Shown here: positions 47,233 to 55,883 of the stretch, piece by piece
How the letters are laid out: each line of letters starts with the position of its first letter
Position numbering within the stretch: position 1 is the first letter of the stretch
NCBI RefSeq assembly: GCF_007830545.1
Contig: NZ_VLLF01000003.1
Coordinates: 347,585 to 411,584 of the forward strand
Source of the DNA: Roseibium hamelinense
GTDB taxonomy: Bacteria; Pseudomonadota; Alphaproteobacteria; Rhizobiales; Stappiaceae
Length of the DNA stretch: 64,000 bases
Direction of reading: 5' to 3'
The notes under the pieces: model-generated
Databases searched by the model: none
Told to the model about the DNA's origin: nothing
Seen by the model: only the letters and a program-made list of their open reading frames with translations
Translations under genes and position numbers: made by a program

Positions 47233-48162
47233 ATGATCGATGCGCGTGTGAAGTACCGGCATGTCCAGTGTTTCCTTGAGGTCTCGCGGCGCAGGAGCGT
47301 CGTCAAAGCCGCAACAGCTTTGTCGATCACTCAGCCCGCTGTGTCCAAAACGCTTAAGGAGCTGGAGGACATTCTCGAAGTGCGGCTGTTGGAGCGCAGC
47401 CGGCGCGGGGTTGTTCTGACGCAATTCGGGGAAGTCTTCCAGCACTATGCGGCGGCCAGTCTTGCCGCACTGAAACAGGGGCTCGACAGCGTCGCCCAGG
47501 CCCGGGTCTCCGGCGAATCGTACCTCGATGTCGGAGTGCTGCCGAGTGTTGCTGCCAGTATCGTTCCCGAGGCGGTCCGCCAGTTTCAATCGGAGAAAAT
47601 CGGCACCACCTTGTCTTTGGTGACCGGACCCAACACGCTTTTGCTGTCCCGCCTGCGGATGGGCGAACTCGATCTGGTGGTCGGACGCCTTGCCGATCCG
47701 AAACAGATGGCGGGACTGTCCTTCCAGCATCTTTATTCCGAACGGGTGTCGTTTGCAGTCCGGGCGGGTCACCCGCTTCTGGGGCTGCCAGCTGCCGAAC
47801 AGATGGCGCGTTTGCCGGACTATCCGGTACTGTTTCCGACGAAAGAGGCGATCATTCGGCCCTATGTCGAGCGGTTGATGATCGCGCATTCGATCACTGT
47901 GCTGCCGAACAGGATCGAAACGATCTCAAACGCCTTCGGACGCACTTTCACGCTTGAAACAGATGCCGTCTGGATCATTTCCAGCGGCGTTGTTTCGCGC
48001 GATGTCGAGGCCGGTGTCTTGCAGGAACTGCCCTTGGAGACGACGGAAACCACGGGGCCAGTTGGTTTGACGACGCGGGCCGACATCGCACCAACTCCGG
48101 CTCTGTTGCTGTTTTTGAGCGCGATCAAGTCGGCCGCAGAGGCGGGAGCTGTGAAATTATAG
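47233..48162 (+). CDS. pcaQ: LysR-family regulator PcaQ
   Basis: A 309-residue activator of protocatechuate genes. The helix-turn-helix reads KYRHVQCFLEVSRRRSVVKAATALSITQPAVSKTLKELEDILEVRLLERSRRG, typical of PcaQ, followed by an effector domain (about 95-300). In Agrobacterium and Sinorhizobium PcaQ activates pcaDCHGB when 3-carboxymuconate-type intermediates accumulate; here it is likewise divergent from pcaD. A two-armed element sits 12 bases before the start, suggesting autoregulation. The TRAP transporter downstream has the same element. Confidence 0.94.
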   Translation: MIDARVKYRHVQCFLEVSRRRSVVKAATALSITQPAVSKTLKELEDILEVRLLERSRRGVVLTQFGEVFQHYAAASLAALKQGLDSVAQARVSGESYLDVGVLPSVAASIVPEAVRQFQSEKIGTTLSLVTGPNTLLLSRLRMGELDLVVGRLADPKQMAGLSFQHLYSERVSFAVRAGHPLLGLPAAEQMARLPDYPVLFPTKEAIIRPYVERLMIAHSITVLPNRIETISNAFGRTFTLETDAVWIISSGVVSRDVEAGVLQELPLETTETTGPVGLTTRADIAPTPALLLFLSAIKSAAEAGAVKL

Positions 48163-48191
48163 GGAAAACGTCCGAAACGGACATTTGATTT

Positions 48192-48229
48192 GGTTATATA
48201 AACAGGCGAAATGCTCATTTTACATAACG
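48192..48229 (+). promoter_or_regulatory. Copy of the PcaQ-type element before the TRAP operon
   Basis: GGTTAT (48192-48197), 26 bases, then ATAACG (48224-48229). The spacer ends in CTCATTTTAC, identical to the pcaD promoter copy, and also shares GCGA at the same offset. The end is 119 bases upstream of the dctP ATG. Same spacing and orientation relative to the downstream operon argue for regulation by PcaQ. Confidence 0.72.
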
Positions 48230-48348
48230 AAACAGGCAAATTAGCGTTGATGACAATTCGTGGAGGTTTGCTAGGCTGCTGGGAATGAGGGGTAGCCACA
48301 GTCTGAAACGAGCAAGAGCTGAAAGGCTCGCCATCGGGAGGAGATCAC

Positions 48349-49377
48349 ATGAAACGTATCGTATCCTTGTTGACCGGAGCCGCCGCTCTGGCGGTCGCCG
48401 CATTTCCGGCCAGCGCGCAAGACGTCACGCTGACCTTGCACCACTTCCTCGGGCCGAAAGCACCGGCACATTCCAAGATGCTCGAGCCTTGGGCCAGAAG
48501 CGTCGAAGAGGCCTCTGACGGACGCATCAAGGTGGAAATTTTCCCAGCCATGTCGCTCGGCGGAAAACCGCCGGAGCTTTACAGCCAGGTGCGTGACGGG
48601 GTGGTCGATATTGTCTGGACGGTTCTCGGCTATACACCGGGCGTTTTCCCGCGCACCGAGGTTTTCGAACTGCCCGGGGTTCATGGCGGTTCTGCCGAAG
48701 ACACGACGGTGGCCATTGCCGAGTCGTTCGACATGATTGCAGACGACTTTAAGGACGTACACCCGATCCTGGTGCATGTGCATGGCGGACAGGCCTTCCA
48801 CATGGTCGACAAACCGGTGCGCTCGCCTGCCGATCTGGAAGGCTTGAAACTGCGCACACCGTCGCGCATTGGCGGCTGGACCATTGAAGCTTATGGCGCT
48901 GAGCCGGTCGGCATGCCGGTGCCGGATCTGCCGCAAGCGCTCTCAAAAGGCGTTGTTGCAGGGGCCATGGTTCCGTTTGAAATCATGCGTCCATTAAAAC
49001 TGCAGGAGCTGACCCAGTATTCGACAGAGGGCCCCGGCGGTGAACGCTTCGGCACGGCGACCTTCATGATCGCAATGAACAAGGACCGTTACGACAGCCT
49101 GCCCGATGATCTGAAAAAGGTGATCGACGATCACTCCATGTCCAATATTGCAAGCACATATGGCGCAGTATGGGATGGCTCCGAAGGCGACGGAAAGAGC
49201 TTGCGCGCCGAAAGCGGAGAGCTGATCACATTGACCGAAGACGAAATGGCGGCATTCGACGCGAAAGCACAGGAAGTCATCGACCGATGGATCGCCGAAG
49301 CAGACAGCAACGGCATGGACGGTGCTGGAATGGTGAAAGCCGCGCAAGAATCTATCGGCGCGCAATCTGGAAACTGA
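48349..49377 (+). CDS. dctP: TRAP transporter substrate-binding protein (DctP family)
   Basis: A 342-residue periplasmic solute receptor: signal peptide ending ASA at residue 23, then the DctP fold with VTLTLHHFLGPKAPAHSKMLEPWA, IFPAMSLGGKPPELYSQVRDGVVDIVW and PDLPQALSKGVVAGAMVPFE. The Arg that normally binds a substrate carboxylate lies in the segment GLKLRTPSRIGG. Together with dctQ and dctM it forms a Na+-driven importer. Proximity to pcaQ and a shared upstream element make an aromatic acid such as protocatechuate or 4-hydroxybenzoate the likely substrate; this is inference. Confidence 0.92.
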   Translation: MKRIVSLLTGAAALAVAAFPASAQDVTLTLHHFLGPKAPAHSKMLEPWARSVEEASDGRIKVEIFPAMSLGGKPPELYSQVRDGVVDIVWTVLGYTPGVFPRTEVFELPGVHGGSAEDTTVAIAESFDMIADDFKDVHPILVHVHGGQAFHMVDKPVRSPADLEGLKLRTPSRIGGWTIEAYGAEPVGMPVPDLPQALSKGVVAGAMVPFEIMRPLKLQELTQYSTEGPGGERFGTATFMIAMNKDRYDSLPDDLKKVIDDHSMSNIASTYGAVWDGSEGDGKSLRAESGELITLTEDEMAAFDAKAQEVIDRWIAEADSNGMDGAGMVKAAQESIGAQSGN

Positions 49378-49478
49378 TCGGCGGGAGCCTCGTCAGCGAG
49401 GCACTGACCGGCGTAAGCTGACAACAGGCGGGCGGCACGGTGTTCTGGCGCCCGCCTGAATTGTGAATGGGGAGCAAA

Positions 49479-49976
49479 ATGGTCGCTGCACTGCATAGGG
49501 CGGTCACATTCTGGGCGTTGTTGGGGGGTGTCCTCGCCATCGCCATTGTGCTGGTCACAGCGGTCAATGTCGGCGCTTTTATGCTGGATTCCGCCTTGAA
49601 GCCCTTCGGCATCTATGTGTCTGCCCTCCCGGGATATGAAGATTTTGTCCGGTTGGCGGTCAGTGCCGCTGCACTGAGCTTTTTCCCGTATTGTCAGATG
49701 AAACGCGGCCATGTCGCGGTCGAGCTTTTTGTTCAGTCCTTTCCCGAATGGCTTCGCGGGGCCTTGGACCGGTTCTGGACGTTTTTGAGCGCGGCACTGG
49801 CTGTATTTCTCGCCTATTGGATGTGGATCGGCATGCTGGAAAGCCGGTCGGACGGCACTGTGACCGCCATATTGGGCTGGAGCGAGTGGCCGTGGTATTT
49901 CCCGGGCATCGTGTCCATGGGGCTCTGGGCGCTGGTCTCGCTCTATCAGGCGGCGGGAGGCAAGTCCTATGGGTGA
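49479..49976 (+). CDS. dctQ: TRAP transporter small membrane subunit (DctQ family)
   Basis: A 165-residue protein with four predicted helices, including FWALLGGVLAIAIVLVTAVNVGAFML and LSAALAVFLAYWMWIGML, and the RGHVAVELFV motif of DctQ subunits, which hold the receptor near the transport subunit. I chose ATG 49479 because GGGGAG sits just upstream; an in-frame ATG at 49467 overlaps that site. The gene follows dctP by 101 bases and overlaps dctM by eight bases, so expression with DctM is coupled. Confidence 0.9.
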   Translation: MVAALHRAVTFWALLGGVLAIAIVLVTAVNVGAFMLDSALKPFGIYVSALPGYEDFVRLAVSAAALSFFPYCQMKRGHVAVELFVQSFPEWLRGALDRFWTFLSAALAVFLAYWMWIGMLESRSDGTVTAILGWSEWPWYFPGIVSMGLWALVSLYQAAGGKSYG

Positions 49977-51360
49977 GTTGGAACTGGTCGGTATTGGCGG
50001 CCTGGCTGTTTTGTTCGTCTTGTTGGCGCTGCGCATGCCGGTCGGTCTGGCCATGCTGGTGGTCGGCATCGGCGGCACATTCGTTCTGTCGCAGATGGTC
50101 TCCTACATCCGGTTTGAGCCCTATCTCAGGCAGTTCAAGTCGCTGCTGTGGAACAACATGGCCAATTACGATCTATCGGTCGTGCCGCTGTTCGTGCTGA
50201 TGGGCTATCTGGCCAGCCAAGCCAATTTGAGCCGGGATTTGTTTCGGGGCATGAATGCGCTGATGGGGCGGTTCCGCGGCGGGGTGGCGATGTCCGCCAT
50301 TGGCGCATGCGCCGGATTTGGCGCCGTGTGCGGATCGTCCTTGGCCACGGCCTCCACTATGGGGCGGGTCGCCTTGCCGGAATTGCGCAAACTGAACTAT
50401 GCACCGCGTCTGGCAACCGGTGCTTTGGCAGCCGGTGGAACGCTCGGAATTCTTATTCCGCCCTCTGTTGCCTTGGTGATTTATGCGGTCATTGTCGAAG
50501 CCTCGATCATCGAGATGTTCCGGGCCGCGATTGTTCCCGGCGTTATTGCGGTGGTGTTCTTCATTACGGTGATCGCTGTTTTGGTGCGGCTCAAGCCGGA
50601 TCTGGCACCGACACAATCGGTTATGGAACCTGAGGAGCGGCGGCGTGCGTTGTGGCGGTTATTGCCGGTCTTGCTGATTTTCGGCGCGATCATCCTGGGC
50701 CTTGGGATCGGTCTGTTTACCCCGACACCTGCGGCAGGTGTCGGCGTGTTTGCCATTCTTGTCTACGGCTTTGCCCAGCGGCTTTGGGGCGAACCGGGAT
50801 TGACACTGCCGGGCATGCGCAGCGCTTTGCTCGACACGGCAGTGACCAGCGGCATGATTTACTTCATTCTGTTCGGGGCCGAGGTGCTGAAAGGGTTTTT
50901 CACCCGCGCGGGCCTGCCGTCGGCGATGGCGACCTGGGCCGGGTCCAGCGGACTTGATCCCTGGGTTATCCTGATCGCGATGCTGATCATTCTGGTCATT
51001 CTTGGATGCTTCATGGAATCGCTCGCCATGATCCTCGTCGTGGTGCCGTTTTTCTGGCCGGTCCTTGTTGATCTCAACGGCGGGGACTATGCAACGGCCG
51101 CCACCGCCACGTTCGGCATGGGGCCGGAGGAGCTGAAAATCTGGTTCGGGATCCTGGCGCTGATTGTCGTCGAGCTAGGGCTTATCACGCCGCCCGTCGG
51201 CCTGAATGTGTTTATCATCAATGCGCTGGCCAAAGATGTTCCCATGACCGAGACATTCCGGGGTGTCATGCCGTTTTTCGGCGTCGAACTGATCCGGGTC
51301 GGGCTCATCCTCGGTTTTCCGGTTCTGGCCTTGATGTTGCCAAGGCTGCTGAGCGGGTAG
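49969..51360 (+). CDS. dctM: TRAP transporter large membrane subunit (DctM family)
   Basis: The 463-residue transport subunit with about twelve helices. Conserved features include VPLFVLMGYLASQANLSRDLFRGMNALMGRFRGGVAMSAIGACAGFGAVCGSS, LATGALAAGGTLGILIPPSVALVIYAV and GCFMESLAMILVVVPFFWPV, ending with LGLITPPVGLNVFIINALA. Length is at the upper normal range. ATG 49969 lies inside the end of dctQ. The operon seems to end here; no strong terminator is visible, and a Zur-like box and znuC follow. Confidence 0.94.
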   Translation: MGELELVGIGGLAVLFVLLALRMPVGLAMLVVGIGGTFVLSQMVSYIRFEPYLRQFKSLLWNNMANYDLSVVPLFVLMGYLASQANLSRDLFRGMNALMGRFRGGVAMSAIGACAGFGAVCGSSLATASTMGRVALPELRKLNYAPRLATGALAAGGTLGILIPPSVALVIYAVIVEASIIEMFRAAIVPGVIAVVFFITVIAVLVRLKPDLAPTQSVMEPEERRRALWRLLPVLLIFGAIILGLGIGLFTPTPAAGVGVFAILVYGFAQRLWGEPGLTLPGMRSALLDTAVTSGMIYFILFGAEVLKGFFTRAGLPSAMATWAGSSGLDPWVILIAMLIILVILGCFMESLAMILVVVPFFWPVLVDLNGGDYATAATATFGMGPEELKIWFGILALIVVELGLITPPVGLNVFIINALAKDVPMTETFRGVMPFFGVELIRVGLILGFPVLALMLPRLLSG

Positions 51361-51438
51361 GGCGTTCCGGGCCGCAATGTCCAAAGCAGAGTTGGCCGCA
51401 TGCCAAGGGTGCCATTGCGCAGTATGTATTCACAGCCT

Positions 51439-51461
51439 ATAACGTAACACTATAACATTTC
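51439..51461. promoter_or_regulatory. Zur-box-like sequence before znuC
   Basis: TATAACATTTC is an exact match to one half of the alphaproteobacterial Zur box as I remember it (GAAATGTTATA, inverted). The left half is degenerate (GTAACAC). It lies about 40 bases before the znuC start, and zur is in the same operon. Match to the consensus is from memory. Confidence 0.55.
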
Positions 51462-51500
51462 GGAGCGCTTGGTTCCGGCGAATTTTGAAACAGGTAGTCA

Positions 51501-52367
51501 ATGTCCATGAAAACGGACACCGCGCCGCTTGTCAGCTTGACGCAGGCGGGCGTGCAAAAAGGCCGAGACTGGCTGGTCCGCGGGGTCGATCTGACCGTCG
51601 AGCCGGGTGAAATCGTTACCCTTATCGGTCCAAACGGCTCTGGAAAGTCAACCAGCGCCAAGATGGCGCTTGGCATCTTGAAACCAACCGAGGGCACGGC
51701 GCGCCAGCGCACCGGGCTTCGCGTCGGGTATGTCCCGCAAAAACTGATGATCGACTGGACCCTGCCGCTCAGTGTTGAGCGGTTCATGAGCCTGACGGTC
51801 AAGGTGAACCGGGACGAAGCGTTCGCAGCGCTTGGCGAGACCGGCGTGACGCATCTGGCGAAATCCGAGGTCCGCAACCTGTCCGGTGGCGAAATGCAGC
51901 GCGTCCTCTTGGCCCGCGCAATTGCCCGCAAACCGGATCTGCTGGTCCTGGACGAGCCGGTGCAGGGGGTGGACTATTCGGGTGAGATTGCGATTTACAA
52001 TCTCATCCAGGAACTGCGCAACCGGTTGAAATGCGGTGTCTTGATGATCTCGCATGATCTGCATGTCGTCATGGCGGCCACCGACCAGGTTGTGTGCCTG
52101 AACGGCCACGTGTGCTGCCGCGGAACGCCGACGGATGTTTCGCAGGATCCCGGTTTTCAGGCGCTATACGGTGCAAGGGCCGGCGGCGCGATCGCGTTCT
52201 ATCAGCATCATCACGACCATGTTCATTTGCCCGACGGCCGCGTTCGCCATGCAGACGGTACGGTGAGTGATCATTGCCATCCGGATCACGATCACGGCGA
52301 TCACGGCACACAGAGCGCGGGTGGCGGGAGCAGCGCAGACGAAAAGCGGGCGGCCAATGCTGGATGA
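51501..52367 (+). CDS. znuC: Zinc ABC transporter ATP-binding protein
   Basis: The 288-residue ATPase of a high-affinity zinc importer: Walker A GPNGSGKST, Q-loop VGYVPQK, signature LSGGEMQR, Walker B LLVLDEPVQGVD and H-loop ISHDLHV. The C-terminal 60 residues contain many histidines (YQHHHDHVHLPDG, HCHPDHDHGDHG), a likely zinc-binding tail as seen in other ZnuC proteins. The start is ATG 51501 (ATG 51507 possible). It is followed by znuB, overlapping by 11 bases. Confidence 0.94.
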   Translation: MSMKTDTAPLVSLTQAGVQKGRDWLVRGVDLTVEPGEIVTLIGPNGSGKSTSAKMALGILKPTEGTARQRTGLRVGYVPQKLMIDWTLPLSVERFMSLTVKVNRDEAFAALGETGVTHLAKSEVRNLSGGEMQRVLLARAIARKPDLLVLDEPVQGVDYSGEIAIYNLIQELRNRLKCGVLMISHDLHVVMAATDQVVCLNGHVCCRGTPTDVSQDPGFQALYGARAGGAIAFYQHHHDHVHLPDGRVRHADGTVSDHCHPDHDHGDHGTQSAGGGSSADEKRAANAG

Positions 52368-53172
52368 TTTTTTTACCCGCGCCTTGATTGCCGGAATTGG
52401 CGTGGCTCTGGTCGCGGGGCCGCTTGGCTGCTTCATCGTCTGGCGCCGGATGGCCTATTTCGGCGATACGTTGTCGCACGCGGCTTTGCTGGGCGTGGCG
52501 CTGTCGCTGCTGCTTCAGGTCAATACCATGCTGGCGGTGTTTGCGGTCAGCGTCGGCCTGTCGCTGCTGCTACTTGTCTTGCGGCGCAATGATACGCTGC
52601 CCGCTGATGCCCTGCTTGGATTGCTGTCGCATTCGGCTCTGGCGATCGGCTTGGTATGCTTGGCGTTTCTGACCTTTGTCCGCATCGATCTGATTGGATT
52701 GCTGTTTGGCGATATTCTGGCCGTCTCCAAATCGGATCTGGCGATTATCTATGCAGGCGGAACATTCGTTTTGGCGGTGCTGGCCTTTGTCTGGCGGCCG
52801 CTTTTTGCCGGCACGGTCAGTCCCGAACTCGCCGCGGCTGAGGGCATGCATCCCGAGCGTGCCAATCTCATCTTCATGATGCTTATGGCTGTTGTCATCG
52901 CGATCGCCATGAAGATTGTCGGTGTTCTTCTGATCACAGCCTTGCTGATCATACCAGCGGCGGCCGCACGCCGTCTTGCACCCGGACCCGAAGCGATGGC
53001 AGCTCTTGCTGCCGGCATCGGGGGGGCGGCGGTCGTTGGCGGATTGTTCGGGTCGCTCAAGTTTGACACGCCGTCCGGACCGTCAATTGTCGTTGCGGCC
53101 CTCGGGCTGTTCATCGTCAGCTTGCTGCCTTTGCCTTTCCTGAGCCGTTCTGAAGACACGCGCGTGAGATAG
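52357..53172 (+). CDS. znuB: Zinc ABC transporter permease
   Basis: A 271-residue ABC-3 family inner-membrane permease with eight or nine helices, starting FFTRALIAGIGVALVAGPLGCFIVWRRMAYFGDTLSHAALLGVALS, a hallmark of ZnuB. The segment AAAEGMHPERANLIFMMLMAVVIAIAMKIVGVLLITALLIIPAAAAR is also typical. ATG 52357 lies within the end of znuC, so translation is coupled; the frame is open further upstream (from 52267) but only inside znuC. znuA, the receptor, is not in this window. Confidence 0.94.
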   Translation: MLDDFFTRALIAGIGVALVAGPLGCFIVWRRMAYFGDTLSHAALLGVALSLLLQVNTMLAVFAVSVGLSLLLLVLRRNDTLPADALLGLLSHSALAIGLVCLAFLTFVRIDLIGLLFGDILAVSKSDLAIIYAGGTFVLAVLAFVWRPLFAGTVSPELAAAEGMHPERANLIFMMLMAVVIAIAMKIVGVLLITALLIIPAAAARRLAPGPEAMAALAAGIGGAAVVGGLFGSLKFDTPSGPSIVVAALGLFIVSLLPLPFLSRSEDTRVR

Positions 53173-53180
53173 AGATTGCC

Positions 53181-53594
53181 ATGACCGCTCATTCACATGC
53201 CAAACCCGATCTGACCAAAAACCAGGGCCTCGTGTTTGGAGCGCTGACAGGCGCAGAAGGGCCGCTCACAGCCTATGCGATCCTTGATCTTTTGCGTGAC
53301 GATGGCTTCCGTGCACCCTTGCAGGTTTACCGGGCATTGGACAAACTGGTGGAAATCGGGCTTGTGCACCGGCTGGAAAGCCTGAATGCGTTTGTGGCCT
53401 GCAGCCATCCGGTTGATTGCGGTGAACACAAAACCGCAGCCTTTGCCATTTGCGAAGACTGCGGCAAGGTGGACGAGTTTGCACCCGATGCCGCGCTTCA
53501 ATCTCTGCAGGCATGGTCCCGGCAGGAGAAATTCGCTCTCGCTAAAACGACCATCGAGCTGCGCGGAACCTGCGCCAACTGCACGACCAGTTGA
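53181..53594 (+). CDS. zur: Zinc uptake regulator (Fur family)
   Basis: A 137-residue Fur-family repressor: winged helix with LTAYAILDLLRDDGFRAPLQVYRALDKLVEIGLVHRLESLNAFVAC, then the metal-binding region HPVDCGEHKTAAFAICEDCGKVDEF and a C-terminal CANC; the paired CxxC motifs fit the structural zinc site. It starts nine bases after znuB, forming znuC-znuB-zur, a usual arrangement in alphaproteobacteria. Zinc-bound Zur probably represses its own operon through the box near 51439. Confidence 0.93.
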   Translation: MTAHSHAKPDLTKNQGLVFGALTGAEGPLTAYAILDLLRDDGFRAPLQVYRALDKLVEIGLVHRLESLNAFVACSHPVDCGEHKTAAFAICEDCGKVDEFAPDAALQSLQAWSRQEKFALAKTTIELRGTCANCTTS

Positions 53595-53609
53595 CGTCAG
53601 GAAACCGTG

Positions 53610-54107
53610 TCAGACCGCACTTGGCAGCAGCACGGCTAGACAGACCGCGATGGTCAGGGGAATGCGCAACTTTGGGTACCAGGCCGGAGCAAGGCCGGCC
53701 TTCGCGCAATAAAGATCATAGGCCAGCAGCAGGGCGAAACAGACGGCGAGCGCGACCGCGCCGTAGTGGACGGGCATGGCAAGCGCCGCGAAGGCAGCCA
53801 GCGATGGGAGGACCGAAATGCCGAGCGCCTTGAAGGTGGGCGCATTGGCGTCGTGTTGCTGCCGCGCCATTTCCAGTCCCCAATGCACACCGCCCATGAA
53901 TGACAGGATTACCGCACCATAAAAATTCAAAGCGAAATGCGCCTGCAGAACGTAGCGCGGCGGTGCCATGATGGCGGCTACGCAAAAAAGTGCGAACGGG
54001 ATGAAGCCGGCAGCGCCAAGAATAAGCGCCGCCCGCGGGATGGTTGTCGCGTCCGCGCCGCCCGGCATGGAATTTCTCGTGCCGGTCGAGGAAGGGAAAG
54101 AGGTCAT
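53610..54107 (-). CDS. DUF3429 membrane protein
   Basis: A 165-residue protein with about five predicted helices and the DUF3429 features ALILGAAGFIPFALFCVAA, YGAVILSFMGGVHWGLEM and LLLAYDLYC. Function is unknown. ATG 54107 gives a 25-residue polar N-terminus and lies 13 bases after the stop of the upstream glutathione peroxidase gene; an in-frame ATG at 54164 would overlap that gene by 44 bases. The two are probably cotranscribed. It converges on zur with 15 bases between stops. Confidence 0.86.
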   Translation of the reverse strand: MTSFPSSTGTRNSMPGGADATTIPRAALILGAAGFIPFALFCVAAIMAPPRYVLQAHFALNFYGAVILSFMGGVHWGLEMARQQHDANAPTFKALGISVLPSLAAFAALAMPVHYGAVALAVCFALLLAYDLYCAKAGLAPAWYPKLRIPLTIAVCLAVLLPSAV

Positions 54108-54120
54108 ACGAGGATCCGGA

Positions 54121-54729
54121 TCAGTTTTGGGGGGCTGCCTCATCTGCCGCAGGCAGGGCCGCAATAACCTGTTCGACCTTGCTTGTCACCTCGGTTGAGG
54201 TTGGCCGCGTCGGTGTGGGGAAGAAAGTGACCAATTTGCCGTCCGGACCAATCAGGTACTTGTGAAAGTTCCAATACGGACGCGATGCATCGCCGAGTTC
54301 GGCGACCGCCCATTGATAAAACGGGTGCGCGTCCTCGCCCTTGACACGGGTTTTGTTGGTCATGGGAAATTTCGCGCCATAGCGCGCTTCACAAAAGCCG
54401 GCGATCTCGTCATTGGCCCGTGGTTCCTGCCCGCCGAAGTCGTTTGACGGCACGCCCACGACAACCAGGCCTTTGTCCGAATAGCGCTCGTGGAGATCCT
54501 GGAGATCGCCGATCTGGTTCTTGAACCCGCACTCGGTGGCGGTATTCACCACCAAGACCGCTTTTCCAGCAAAAGATGACAACGGCAGCTGTTCACCGTT
54601 CGGCAAATCAAAAGCGAATGCATGCGCGGATGCCGGGGATTGCGCGACCGCGCCGCCGGGCACCGCAAGAGACAGGAAAGCGGCAGCAACGAACGTCACC
54701 GATTGGAATTGGGTCCAAACCGAGTGCAT
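54121..54729 (-). CDS. Exported glutathione peroxidase
   Basis: A 202-residue thiol peroxidase with a signal peptide (about 1-29, ending GGAVA), so probably periplasmic. The peroxidatic cysteine is C67 in VVNTATECGFKNQ; the WNFHKYLIG tetrad region is intact. The Gln of the usual PCNQFGGQEP motif is changed (VPSNDFGGQEP), so that tetrad position holds Asp. The start is ATG 54729, which has GGGAG seven bases upstream; upstream in-frame starts lack such a site. Export is less common than cytosolic forms of this family. Confidence 0.9.
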   Translation of the reverse strand: MHSVWTQFQSVTFVAAAFLSLAVPGGAVAQSPASAHAFAFDLPNGEQLPLSSFAGKAVLVVNTATECGFKNQIGDLQDLHERYSDKGLVVVGVPSNDFGGQEPRANDEIAGFCEARYGAKFPMTNKTRVKGEDAHPFYQWAVAELGDASRPYWNFHKYLIGPDGKLVTFFPTPTRPTSTEVTSKVEQVIAALPAADEAAPQN

Positions 54730-54838
54730 AACAGGACTCCCAAACATTGATTGCAACTTGCTTCGTCCTACGTGGACCGGGCAGTCGCGGTTCACCTCTA
54801 TCGACCGTTCCAGCGCTTAAAGAGGCATCCTTAGACCC

Positions 54839-55819
54839 ATGCTGCAAAAAGTTTCATCGTCCCGGATAGCGGTTGTTGGCGCCGGTCTTGCCGGGCTTGC
54901 TGCCGCCAGGAAGTTGCACCGCGCAGGCTATGCGGTGACGGTGTTTGACAAGGGACGGGGCCTGGGTGGACGCATGGCCACCCGGCGTACCGAGGGACCG
55001 TTTGTCTTTGATCATGGGGCGCAGTTTTTCACCGCGCGATCTCAAACGTTCCAGGCTGAGCTGGAGCAAATGGCCGCGGCCAGTCGTTGGCAGCCAGAAA
55101 TCGCTGATGGAGTGACGCTTGAAAGCGAGGGCTGGTGGGTCGGCCAGCCGGCCATGAATGCACTGCCGAAAGCGTTTGCTGACGGGCTGAGTGTCACAAC
55201 TGGGACACGCATCGTGTCGATTGATTATGCGTCGGAGGGCTGGCGTCTCCAGACGGAAGACGGCGAACAAGCGGGACCGTTTGACGGCCTCGTGCTGGCA
55301 ATTCCGTCTGTGCAGGCGCAGGACTTGCTCGAAGGTAAGGATGACGGCCTTGCCGCCGAATTATCGCGGGTCGAAGTAGACCCGTGCTGGGCCGTCATGG
55401 CCGGGTTCAACATCGCGTTGGAGCTCGAATACGATCTTTATGCCGATGCGCTGGCCGACGTTGCATGGATTGCCGTCAACGGCTCGAAACCCGGCCGGCC
55501 CGTACAGGGCACATCCTTGGTCTTGCATGCAAGCCCGGAGTGGAGCAGGACCCATCTTGAGCTTGAACCGGACCAGATCGCGCCACTCGTGCTGGCACAG
55601 GCTGAAAAGCAGATTGGCCTCCGCCTGCCTCCGCCAGACTATTTGACGGCGCATAGATGGCGGTATGCCAAGACCCGCGTACCGGCCGGAAAGCCGTTTT
55701 TGGCCTCCGGTGACCTGCCGCTTCTCCTGTGTGGAGACTGGTGCCTCGGGGCCCGGGTGGAATATGCCTTTGAAAGCGGGATTGCGGCAGCTGATGCCGT
55801 TATTGCCCAAGCCGGGTAA
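54839..55819 (+). CDS. Renalase-like FAD-dependent oxidoreductase
   Basis: A 326-residue flavoprotein of the amine oxidase superfamily. It has an N-terminal Rossmann motif (RIAVVGAGLAGLAAARKL), the second FAD motif KGRGLGGRMATRRTEGPFVFDHGAQFFTAR and a C-terminal LLLCGDWCLGARVEYAFESGIAAAD. This arrangement matches bacterial renalase-like proteins (NAD(P)/FAD-dependent), which in Pseudomonas oxidise isomeric dihydro-NAD(P). Substrate is not established here. It is divergent from the glutathione peroxidase gene. Confidence 0.88.
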   Translation: MLQKVSSSRIAVVGAGLAGLAAARKLHRAGYAVTVFDKGRGLGGRMATRRTEGPFVFDHGAQFFTARSQTFQAELEQMAAASRWQPEIADGVTLESEGWWVGQPAMNALPKAFADGLSVTTGTRIVSIDYASEGWRLQTEDGEQAGPFDGLVLAIPSVQAQDLLEGKDDGLAAELSRVEVDPCWAVMAGFNIALELEYDLYADALADVAWIAVNGSKPGRPVQGTSLVLHASPEWSRTHLELEPDQIAPLVLAQAEKQIGLRLPPPDYLTAHRWRYAKTRVPAGKPFLASGDLPLLLCGDWCLGARVEYAFESGIAAADAVIAQAG

Positions 55820-55883
55820 GAACCCGTTCCGCTCGGCTGGCTGAGCGGAAATACAAGGCCGCCCTTATCGTCTTTTTTACGAA

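Noticed and set aside
48169..48182. GTCCG-AAA-CGGAC hairpin after pcaQ
   Set aside because: Only a 5-bp stem followed by a weak T tract (ATTTGATTT); too short to call as a terminator.
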